Source: Curvibacter microcysteis (GTDB lineage: Bacteria; Pseudomonadota; Gammaproteobacteria; Burkholderiales; Burkholderiaceae_C). Taken from it: a DNA stretch of 64,000 nucleotides. The notes beneath the pieces were generated by a model. It did no database searches, was not told where the DNA came from, and worked only from the letters and a program-made list of their open reading frames with translations. Position 1 is the first letter of the stretch, and the number at the start of each line of letters is the position of its first letter. Of the stretch, positions 53,319 to 60,365 are shown piece by piece. The DNA is taken from assembly GCF_028649435.1 (NCBI RefSeq), contig NZ_JAQSIN010000001.1; one strand, written 5' to 3'. The position numbers and the translations under genes were made by a program.

Positions 53319-53421
53319 GCCTCGCTGCGCCGTGCCATGGGTCACGTGGTGGTGGCCGATGGCGTGTGTCGCCTTGGTAAATCGCGCTGGCGGGCTCCAA
53401 CTGGCTTGTGGGCGTGGCAAC

Positions 53422-54495
53422 ATGCCGGCCATGAGCAAATACCTGTCTTTTTGGAGCGCTCGCGCTCCCATCGCGGCCTGGGGCCGTTGGGCCCGTCCCT
53501 TGGCACTGAGCAGTTTGTGCCTGCTGGCGGGCACCGGTTGGGCCGCCAAAGCCGCGCACAAGCCGGCCAAGGAATCCCATGCCGCTGCGGCCGCCACCAC
53601 GGCGCCGAGCAGCCAATCCAGCCCGGCCAACTGCCCGCCAGCGTCGCCGCCGCTGTCGGCCGAGTTGTTCCAACAAGCGGCTGCCCAGGCCGCGGACCGG
53701 GGTTTCTTGTGGAAGGTCACGCGCGATGAGCGCACGTCATACCTCTACGGCACCTTCCATGCCGGCAAGGCCGAGTGGATGGCCCCGGGCCCCCAGGTGG
53801 GCGAGGCCCTGGCCAACACCGATGTGACGGCTTTGGAGCTCAACCCCTTCGACCCCGACTTGCAGCGTGAAATGGCCTCCATCACCCAGGGCGTGCAGCG
53901 CAAGCTGTCGCCGGCCCTGCAGACCCGCCTGCAGCAGCGCTGGCAGGCCGAGTGCCTGCCCGCCGCCGCGCTGGGGGCGGCGCCGCCCGAGGTGCAGGTG
54001 CTGACCCTGACCTTCCTGGCAGGTCGCCGTGACGGCCTGCAGCCCAGCTTTGGCACCGAAATCATGCTGGCCGTGCTGGCGCGCCGCGGCGACCGTTCGC
54101 TGGTGTCCCTGGAGTCGGCCTCGGGCCAGATGAGCGCCTTGCTGGGCGCCAATGACGCCGAAGCCAGCACCCTGGTCAGCCGCACTTTGGATGAGCTGGA
54201 GCAAGGCCAATCGCGCCGCATGCTGGCGCGCCTGGCCCAGCTGTGGGAGCAGGGCGACTTCCAAACCCTGGAGCGCTACGCCGACTGGTGCGACTGCCTC
54301 AAGACCCCGCTGGACCGCAGCCAGCTCAAGAAGCTGATGGACGACCGCAACCCAGGCCTGGCCGACCGCTTTGAGGCCCTGCACGCCGAGGGCCTGCGCG
54401 TCTTTGGTGCCGTGGGTTCGCTGCACATGGTGGGCCCCAACGGCCTGCCAGCCTTGCTGGAAAAGCGCGGCTTCCGCGTCGAGCGCCTGCGCTGA
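53422..54495 (+). CDS. TraB/GumN family exported protein
   Basis: 357 aa. Signal segment PLALSSLCLLAGTGWAA, an Ala/Ser/Pro-rich spacer (about 35-80), then the TraB/GumN domain: FLWKVTRDERTSYLYGTFHA (the GTFH motif), TALELNPFD, PSFGTEIMLAVLARR, and C-terminal VFGAVGSLHMVGPNGLPALL with GSLHM. Related to erythromycin-esterase/TIKI-like metallo-proteins; activity unknown in bacteria. Starts possible at 53422 or 53431. Directly after hutG but separated by 103 bases; probably unrelated to histidine use. Confidence 0.85.
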   Translation: MPAMSKYLSFWSARAPIAAWGRWARPLALSSLCLLAGTGWAAKAAHKPAKESHAAAAATTAPSSQSSPANCPPASPPLSAELFQQAAAQAADRGFLWKVTRDERTSYLYGTFHAGKAEWMAPGPQVGEALANTDVTALELNPFDPDLQREMASITQGVQRKLSPALQTRLQQRWQAECLPAAALGAAPPEVQVLTLTFLAGRRDGLQPSFGTEIMLAVLARRGDRSLVSLESASGQMSALLGANDAEASTLVSRTLDELEQGQSRRMLARLAQLWEQGDFQTLERYADWCDCLKTPLDRSQLKKLMDDRNPGLADRFEALHAEGLRVFGAVGSLHMVGPNGLPALLEKRGFRVERLR

Positions 54496-54522
54496 TCTGG
54501 TGCCCGGCCGGCTGTCTCGACC

Positions 54523-55407
54523 TCAGTCGGCCAGGGTGAACAGCGGCACGTCGTGCTGCTGGGCCATCTGCTCCAGGGCCGCCCGGGTCTGGCCGGCCAG
54601 GAACTGGGCCACGGCGCTGTGGGTGGCCGCCGAGAACAAGGTGTCCGCACCCGTGATGGCAATGCCGGCCTGCTGGCACAGGGCGGCTGCAAAGTGGGGC
54701 TCCAGGGCCGCCAGGGCCACGCGCCCATCGGCGCAGCGGTACATGCGGTAGCCCGCATGGGCCCCGCCCACCGCGCCCTCGGGCCGGGTCAGGCCCCAAT
54801 GGCGCGGCAGGGCCAGCCAACGCGCCGCTTCACTCAAGGCAACTTCTCGGCGCGTGCCTGCACCGCTGCGCGCCCGCTCCAGCAGGCATTGCAGCACCGC
54901 CTCGCTGGCCTGCAGGGCGCCGGCCATGTCGGCAAACAAAGTGGCCGGCAGCGCCAGCCCCGGGACCAGGCCGGCCTCGGCCAGGTAAGTGAGGTCGTGG
55001 CCGGGTTCTTCGGCCCGCTCGCCGGGCGCCCCCACGATTTCAACCAAGGACAGGCGCGGATGGCGTGCCGCCAGGCTGTCCCAGGCCATGCCCAGCTTGT
55101 GCAGGGCCGAGGGGCGAAACGAGGTGATCAGCACATCGGTCTGGGCCAGCTCAGCGTGCAGCAAGGCCTGACCTTCGGCTGTCTTGAGGTCGGCGTGGAT
55201 CACACGCACCCCTTCATGCATCACCGCATAGGCTTGAGGGTTGTAGGCGCCCATGGGGTCGGCCGACACGCCGTGGCGCGGTGGCGGCTCGAGCTTGGTG
55301 CAGCTGGCGCCCAGCTGCTGGCAGCGCATCAAGGCGGCGGGGCCGGGCAGGTTCAGCGCGAGGCTCAGCACGCGGGTGCCTTGCAAGGTGGTGTGCGGTT
55401 GCGTCAT
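54523..55407 (-). CDS. CoA-transferase family III protein, short
   Basis: 294 aa. CaiB/BaiF fold: LQGTRVLSLALNLPGPAALM, AYNPQAYAVMHEGVRVIHAD LK region, TDVLITSFRPSALHKLGM, and GHDLTYLAEAG, which holds the expected catalytic Asp. AMACR and related members have 340-400 residues, so this protein lacks about 60-100 at the C-terminus or insert level. The ATG at 55407 has AGGAGA 8 bases upstream. It may isomerise or transfer CoA on branched acyl-CoA. Downstream of a branched-chain-type receptor gene on the same strand. Confidence 0.85.
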   Translation of the reverse strand: MTQPHTTLQGTRVLSLALNLPGPAALMRCQQLGASCTKLEPPPRHGVSADPMGAYNPQAYAVMHEGVRVIHADLKTAEGQALLHAELAQTDVLITSFRPSALHKLGMAWDSLAARHPRLSLVEIVGAPGERAEEPGHDLTYLAEAGLVPGLALPATLFADMAGALQASEAVLQCLLERARSGAGTRREVALSEAARWLALPRHWGLTRPEGAVGGAHAGYRMYRCADGRVALAALEPHFAAALCQQAGIAITGADTLFSAATHSAVAQFLAGQTRAALEQMAQQHDVPLFTLAD

Positions 55408-55535
55408 GGCGATGTCTCCTGGAGGGCCTTGGCGCCGCATCAAGCCGGCGTGGGCCGTTTTTGAAATAGGTCGTGGGGCTCACACAGGGCCCAGGGCCCG
55501 CTGGGGTGAGCCAGGCTGGGCGCGACAGACGATGC

Positions 55536-56744
55536 TCAGTAGCGCAGCTTGCCCGTGGCGTCGATGACGCTCATCTCGGTCCATTTGCTGCCCGTGTTGC
55601 CGCGGCTGAAATTGACGCGAAAGCCGCCAAAGTCCTGCTCGCCCGCACTGCGCAAGGCCTCGCTCAGGGCCTCGGGGCTGGGGTTGCCCCGGCTGCGGCG
55701 CAAGGCTTCGACCAGCACGCGGGCGCTCAAGTAGCCCTCAAGGTGGAAAGCGGTGTAGGTTTTCACCTCGGGGGCGTGGCGCGCCATGGTGGCCTGGAAC
55801 TCGGCTTGCAGCGGCAGGCCCCGGCCATTGGGGTTGGGAAAGGTCTGGGCAATGCCCACGCCGCGAGCCCCTGCCTCGCCAGCCACTTTGACCAGCAGCG
55901 GTGCCGACAGGTAGGACAAGGCCAGGATGGAGCGGTTGTAGCCCGCGTCGCGCAGCTGCTTGATGGCGTCGGCCATGAACTTGGGCGAGCCCACCACGAT
56001 CACCGACTGCGCATCGGCCCCGCGCACTTCCTTGGCGGCGGCGCCGAGGCTGGCCTCGTCGTGCTTGGACTGGCTGCCTTCGGCGCGGGTGTAGCCGTAG
56101 CCGGGTGCCATTTCCTTGATGGCGGCCAGGCCTTGCTGGCCGATGGGCAGCTCCTGGTAGAGCACGTGCAAGGTGGTGACGCCCAGGGTGCGGCCGTGCT
56201 CCAGCATGCGCGCGTACTGGTCGCGGTCGCTGGCGCGGATGTGGAACAGCTTGGGGTGACCGGGGTTGCGCAGGGAGTCCGCCCCGGGCACGGCGTTGAT
56301 GACCACCAGGTTGGCGTTGTCCAGCAAGCGCTCCTTGATCAAGGTGCTGAGCGCGGCCGAGCCGACCGGGCTGATCAGCGCGATGGGGCGGTTTTCCAGG
56401 GCCTTGGGCAGGGCGGCTTTGAAGCCGTCGGCGTTGAACTGGTCGTCCAGCGTGAACAGGCTGAACCGGCGACCTTGGACGCCGCCGGCCTTGTTGACTT
56501 GGTCGAAATAGGCCTTGGCCCCGGCTTGGATGTCGGGGGCGTCGGGGGAGGGCAGGCCGGTGAAGGGACCAATCTGGCCGACCACCCAATCCTCAGCCGC
56601 CAGGGCGGGGCCGGGCAGAACACTGGTCAGGCACGCACCCAACGCCAAGGCCAGGAGCCCGCGCCGCTGGGGGCGGCTGGTCGCGGCATGGCGCAGGGGG
56701 CCGCTGCGTGCAAACAGGCCGCTGAGGGCCGGGCACAAACGCAT
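55536..56744 (-). CDS. ABC substrate-binding protein, LivK/branched-chain type
   Basis: 402 aa. A long basic N-terminus followed by LLALALGACLTSVLPGPALAAE (signal), then Peripla_BP_6 fold: DWVVGQIGPFTGLPSPDAPD, KAYFDQVNKAGGVQGRRFSL, ALISPVGSAALSTLI, GVTTLHVLYQELPIGQQGLA, SVIVVGSPKFMADAIKQLRD. Binds a hydrophobic or aromatic amino-acid-like ligand. It lies downstream of pobA, same strand, 93 bases away; liv permease/ATPase genes may be the livFG found at 62.8 kb, but linkage is not shown. Confidence 0.92.
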   Translation of the reverse strand: MRLCPALSGLFARSGPLRHAATSRPQRRGLLALALGACLTSVLPGPALAAEDWVVGQIGPFTGLPSPDAPDIQAGAKAYFDQVNKAGGVQGRRFSLFTLDDQFNADGFKAALPKALENRPIALISPVGSAALSTLIKERLLDNANLVVINAVPGADSLRNPGHPKLFHIRASDRDQYARMLEHGRTLGVTTLHVLYQELPIGQQGLAAIKEMAPGYGYTRAEGSQSKHDEASLGAAAKEVRGADAQSVIVVGSPKFMADAIKQLRDAGYNRSILALSYLSAPLLVKVAGEAGARGVGIAQTFPNPNGRGLPLQAEFQATMARHAPEVKTYTAFHLEGYLSARVLVEALRRSRGNPSPEALSEALRSAGEQDFGGFRVNFSRGNTGSKWTEMSVIDATGKLRY

Positions 56745-56837
56745 CGTGTCTCTCCATTTTTTAATTCTTGGAGCGAACTATAGCGGCAGACCGGGGGCCC
56801 ACTGCGATGCGGGCCCTCGGGGGCGGAGGCCCTGGAA

Positions 56838-58016
56838 TCAGAGCTTCATCGGCAGGCCGACGTAGTTCTCGGCCAGCGAGGTGGAGGCGGCCTCGGAGTT
56901 CACCAGGTAGTCCAGCTCGGCCTCTTGGATCTTTTGGCCGAACTCGCCGGTTTCCGGGAAACGGTGCATCAGCGAGGTGAACCACCAGGAGAAGCGCTCG
57001 GCCTTCCAGATGCGGCTCAGGCAGCGTGCCGAGTAGTGGTCGATGCCGGCTTGGCTGCGTTCGCGGTAGTGCTCGATGAAGGCGCTGGACAGGTAGCCCA
57101 CGTCAGAGGCGGCCAGGTTCAGACCCTTGGCGCCGGTCGGCGGCACGATGTGGGCCGCGTCGCCGGCCAGGAACAGCTGGCCAAAGCGCATCGGCTCGGC
57201 CACAAAGCTGCGCAGCGGGGCGATGCTCATCTCCAGCGAGGGGCCGGTCACCAGGCGCTCGCGTGCGGCGGGGTCCAGGCGGCGCGCCAGCTCTTCCCAG
57301 AACAGGGTGTCGGTCCAGTTCTCGACCTTGTCGTCGGACGGCACCTGCAGGTAGTAGCGGCTGCGCGTGTGGCTGCGCATGCTGCAAAGCGCAAAACCGC
57401 GCGGGGTGTTGGCGTAGATCAGCTCCTCGCCCACCGGCGGCACGTCGGCCAGCACGCCCAGCCAGCCAAAGGGGTAGACCTTCTCGTACAGCTGGACGGC
57501 CGAGGCCGGCACGCTGGCCCGGGCCACGCCGTGGAAGCCGTCGCAGCCGGCGATGAAGTCACAGGTGATCTCGTGCTGCACGCCGTCTTTTTCGTAACGA
57601 ACGCGGGGTTGTTGGCTGTCAAAGTCATGCAGGCTGACGTTGCTGGCTTCGTAAACCGTGTTCAGGCCAGCGGCGGCGCGTGCGGCCATCAGGTCGCGGG
57701 TGACTTCGGTCTGGCCGTAGACCATGACGCGCTTGCCACCCGTGAGCTTGTGCATGTCGATGCGGTGGCGCTCGCCCTTGAACAACAGCTCAAACCCATC
57801 GTGCGGCAGGCCCTCGGCATGGGCCCGTTGCGCCACGCCGGCCTGTTCCAGCAGGTCCATGGTGATTTGTTCCAGCACGCCTGCGCGGATGCGGCCCAGC
57901 ACGTAGTCGCCGCTTTGGCGCTCGATGACGATGTTGTCGATACCGGCTTTGTGCAGCAGTTGACCGAGCAGCAGGCCCGAGGGGCCGGCGCCGATGATGG
58001 CGACTTGGGTACGCAT
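56838..58016 (-). CDS. pobA: 4-hydroxybenzoate 3-monooxygenase
   Basis: 392 aa, same length class as the Pseudomonas enzyme. FAD motif IIGAGPSGLLLGQLL, second FAD/NADPH region FIAGCDGFHGVAR, substrate strand TRSRYYLQVPSDDKVENWTD, GPSLEMSIAPLRSFV, and FLAGDAAHIVPPTGAKGLNL; C-terminal AENYVGLP. Hydroxylates 4-hydroxybenzoate to protocatechuate with NADPH and oxygen. ATG at 58016 begins MRTQVAIIGAG. Divergent from an IclR gene; the promoter region carries symmetric sites. Confidence 0.97.
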   Translation of the reverse strand: MRTQVAIIGAGPSGLLLGQLLHKAGIDNIVIERQSGDYVLGRIRAGVLEQITMDLLEQAGVAQRAHAEGLPHDGFELLFKGERHRIDMHKLTGGKRVMVYGQTEVTRDLMAARAAAGLNTVYEASNVSLHDFDSQQPRVRYEKDGVQHEITCDFIAGCDGFHGVARASVPASAVQLYEKVYPFGWLGVLADVPPVGEELIYANTPRGFALCSMRSHTRSRYYLQVPSDDKVENWTDTLFWEELARRLDPAARERLVTGPSLEMSIAPLRSFVAEPMRFGQLFLAGDAAHIVPPTGAKGLNLAASDVGYLSSAFIEHYRERSQAGIDHYSARCLSRIWKAERFSWWFTSLMHRFPETGEFGQKIQEAELDYLVNSEAASTSLAENYVGLPMKL

Positions 58017-58102
58017 GATGGGGGTCTCCGTGGGTGTTGAAATCAGTGCCGCAAGCGTAAAAGCCAAGCCGGGAATTCCCAAGCCATGCCACCGGCAATT
58101 GT

Positions 58103-58136
58103 GCGATTCATCAATCGCTTGTGCGATGATCGCGCA
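58103..58136. promoter_or_regulatory. Paired palindromes, probable PobR operator
   Basis: GCGATT-CATC-AATCGC (58103-58118) is a perfect 6-bp dyad; TGTGCGAT-G-ATCGCGCA (58120-58136) is a near-perfect 8-bp dyad, and TTGTGCGAT occurs in both. They lie midway between pobA (start 58016) and the divergent IclR regulator (58216), as expected for a shared operator. Confidence 0.6.
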
Positions 58137-58215
58137 ACATTGATGTGGATCAATCGCATCCTGGCCGCCCTGCGGCGCCAGGCTGACCCCCACCCACCGC
58201 AGCCCCGAGCGCCGC

Positions 58216-58983
58216 ATGATTGCAAAAGCCGATTTCATTGAAGGCATGGCCAAAGGCCTGGCCGTGCTGGAGAGTTTTGACACCGAGCGCCAGCGGCTCA
58301 ACGCCACACTGGCCGCACAGCGTGCGGGCATCACCCGTGCGGCAGCGCGCCGCCACCTGCTGACCCTGACCCACCTGGGCTACCTGGAAAGCGATGGCAG
58401 CTATTTCTGGCTCACGCCCAAGGTCTTGCGTTTTTCGGGCAGCTACCTGGCCTCGGCACGGCTGCCGCGTGTGATCCAGCCCACCCTGAACCGCCTGGCC
58501 GCGCAGACGCAGGAGTCGTTCTCTGCTGTGGTGCTGGACGGCGATGAGGTGGTGATCGTGGCGCGCAGCGGGGTGTATGGCGCGCCCACGCGCCTGCTGG
58601 CCTATGGCTTGCACTTGGGGGCGCGGCTGCCGGCCCACGCCACGTCCACCGGCCGGGTCTTGCTGGCGGCGCTGAGTTCGGCCGAACTCACGGCCTGGCT
58701 GCAGGCCCGCACCCTGACCCGTTTGACGCCGCAGACCACCGTGCAGGCCACCGGGCTGCGCCGCTTGCTCAAGCAGGTGCGGCAGGACGATTTTTGCCTG
58801 GCCACCGAGGAGCATGAATTGGGCGTGCTGGCCCTGGCGGTGCCGCTGCGCAACATGCAAGGGCGCACGGTGGCGGCGCTGAATGTGGTGGCCTCCACCC
58901 AGCAGCGTGAAGCCGCCTCGCTGCAGCAGAGTCTCCTGCCTTTGTTGCTGGAGGCCGCGCGCGAGGTTCGGGCCCTGTTGTAA
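58216..58983 (+). CDS. pobR: IclR family regulator, probable PobR/PcaR type
   Basis: 255 aa. HTH (VLESFDTERQRLNATLAAQR, then AGITRAAARRHLLTLTHLGY) and effector domain (SFSAVVLDGDEVVIVARSGV, LGARLPAHATSTGRVLLAAL, CLATEEHELGVLALAVPLRN MQGR region). The class regulates aromatic acid catabolism genes (PobR, PcaR, PcaU). Divergent position to pobA with shared dyads indicates control of pobA by 4-hydroxybenzoate; symbol given by position. Confidence 0.85.
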   Translation: MIAKADFIEGMAKGLAVLESFDTERQRLNATLAAQRAGITRAAARRHLLTLTHLGYLESDGSYFWLTPKVLRFSGSYLASARLPRVIQPTLNRLAAQTQESFSAVVLDGDEVVIVARSGVYGAPTRLLAYGLHLGARLPAHATSTGRVLLAALSSAELTAWLQARTLTRLTPQTTVQATGLRRLLKQVRQDDFCLATEEHELGVLALAVPLRNMQGRTVAALNVVASTQQREAASLQQSLLPLLLEAAREVRALL

Positions 58984-59083
58984 GGTGAGCCTGCCCGGGT
59001 GGGGCAGGAGGGCCTTCAATGGCAAAAGCCGGCCAAGTGGCTCGGATAATCTCCCCATCATTGTTTCTTGAATCGAGCCCACC

Positions 59084-59977
59084 ATGGACCGACTGACCGC
59101 CATGCGCGTGTTTGCCGAAGTCGCTGCCAGCGGCAGCTTCACGGTCACGGCCGATCGCCTCGACATGTCGCGTGCCATGGTCACGCGCTACGTCGCCGAG
59201 CTCGAACAATGGCTGGGCGCCCGTTTGCTGCAGCGCACCACCCGGCGCGTCTCGCTGACCGACGCAGGCGAGAGCTGCCTGCGCCGGGCCCAGCAGATGC
59301 TGGCCTTGAGTGAAGACCTGCAGGAAGAAACCGCGCGCAGCAGTGGGGGCGAGTTGCGTGGCCAGCTGCGCCTGACCTGCAGCCTGTCCTTTGGCTACGC
59401 GCAGCTGGTGGAGGCCCTGGGCGCCTTTCTGGCCCTGCATCCCCACCTGCGGCTGGATTTGAACGTGGGCGACAGCGCCTTGAACCTGGTCGAGGCGCGA
59501 GTGGACTTGGCCATTCGCATCAGTGCCGAGCCTGATCCGTTGCTGATTGCGCGCCCGCTGGCGCTGTGCGAATCGGTGCTGGCGGCATCGCCGGACTACC
59601 TGGCGCGGCAGGGGGTGCCCACCGTCCCGGCGGACCTGGCCCGGCACGCCTGCCTGAGCCATGCCCATGTGGGCAAAACCCTGTGGACTTTGCGCCAGGG
59701 CGAGCAGGCGGTGGCCCAGGCGGTGGCCACCCGCTTCAGCGCCAACGACGCCATGGTGTTGATGCGAGCCGCCGTGGCGGGGCAGGGCATTGCCATGCTG
59801 CCCACCTACCTGGCCGCCCCTGGGTTGCGCGCGGGGCATTTGCAGGCCGTGCTGCCGGATTGGCAGCCACCGGTGCTCAACATCCAGGCGCTGTACCCGT
59901 CGCGCCGTCACCTGTCGCCCGCCGTTCGGGCGCTGCTCGACTTCCTCGTCCAGCACTTCCAAACCGCTACCTGGTGA
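59084..59977 (+). CDS. LysR family regulator
   Basis: 297 aa. HTH: MDRLTAMRVFAEVAASGSFT / VTADRLDMSRAMVTRYVAEL, then RTTRRVSLTDAGESCLRR and a standard effector domain with LVEARVDLAIRISAEPDPLL and AAVAGQGIAMLPTYLAAPGL. Same strand as the preceding IclR gene, 100 bases apart; no divergent partner in the window, so target unknown. Precedes a 388-base region that holds the riboswitch. Confidence 0.9.
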   Translation: MDRLTAMRVFAEVAASGSFTVTADRLDMSRAMVTRYVAELEQWLGARLLQRTTRRVSLTDAGESCLRRAQQMLALSEDLQEETARSSGGELRGQLRLTCSLSFGYAQLVEALGAFLALHPHLRLDLNVGDSALNLVEARVDLAIRISAEPDPLLIARPLALCESVLAASPDYLARQGVPTVPADLARHACLSHAHVGKTLWTLRQGEQAVAQAVATRFSANDAMVLMRAAVAGQGIAMLPTYLAAPGLRAGHLQAVLPDWQPPVLNIQALYPSRRHLSPAVRALLDFLVQHFQTATW

Positions 59978-60137
59978 CGGGCCCGCCTGGCCTGCGGAAG
60001 GCAGGAATTGCGGGTCTTAAATCCCTCTTCTTTCGGCACCCAGGGTGTTCGATGTGGTGTAACCGTTTGTCGGAATTTGAGGAATTCACTTACCTGAAAG
60101 TGGCAAAAAACATATTTCCGGTGTAAAGTTGCGTAAC
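59978..60137. other. Intergenic region before the riboswitch
   Basis: 160 bases. A small stem CCTGC-GGAAG-GCAGG (59991-60005) follows the LysR stop and may end that gene. AT-rich DNA with TTGAGG and TAAAGT boxes precedes the aptamer, but no convincing promoter spacing is found. Confidence 0.35.
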
Positions 60138-60222
60138 GATAAAGGCACACCTGTACGAAAGTCAGGGTCGCAAAGCCACCGGTCTACGCCCTCCAAAAGG
60201 GCTTGATAGCGGGGTTGCCGGT
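60138..60222 (+). ncRNA. Cyclic di-GMP-I (GEMM-I) riboswitch aptamer
   Basis: The conserved core is present in order: GATAAAGGCACACCTGT, a GNRA-type tetraloop hairpin (ACGAAAGT, 60155-60162), CAGGGTCGCAAAGCCACCGG, a variable second stem CGCCCTCCAAAAGGGC (60187-60202), and GATAGCGGGGTTGCCGG closing P1. This fits the GEMM-I consensus, with the paired stems and the invariant CGCAAAGCC and GCGGGGTTGCCG segments. It is 140 bases upstream of a large lipoprotein gene, with a hairpin plus T tract directly after the aptamer. Confidence 0.9.
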
Positions 60223-60250
60223 TAAAAACGACCTTTTTAAGGGTTTTTTT
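60222..60250 (+). terminator. Riboswitch expression platform: hairpin and T7 tract
   Basis: TTAAAAA (60222-60228) and TTTTTAA (60234-60240) form a 7-bp stem with a CGACC loop, followed by GGG and seven T (60244-60250). It starts at the 3' edge of aptamer P1 (GCCGG), so folding of P1 could compete with it. A transcription-attenuation mechanism is likely; ON or OFF sense is not decidable. Further small stems lie at 60296-60310 (TGACC/GGTCA). Confidence 0.6.
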
Positions 60251-60365
60251 AACAAAACCCAGCCGTTTGGCTGTCGGTAACCCCTCTTTGGTGACTGACC
60301 GTTTTGGTCAATGCGATCTGCTCCGGGTGTCAAATTTATCGATTTTATTCACTCGGAGATAGACC

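Noticed and set aside
60124..60142. TAAA ... CGATAA resembling a flagellar sigma-28 promoter
   Set aside because: The spacer is much shorter than the required 15 bases and overlaps the aptamer.
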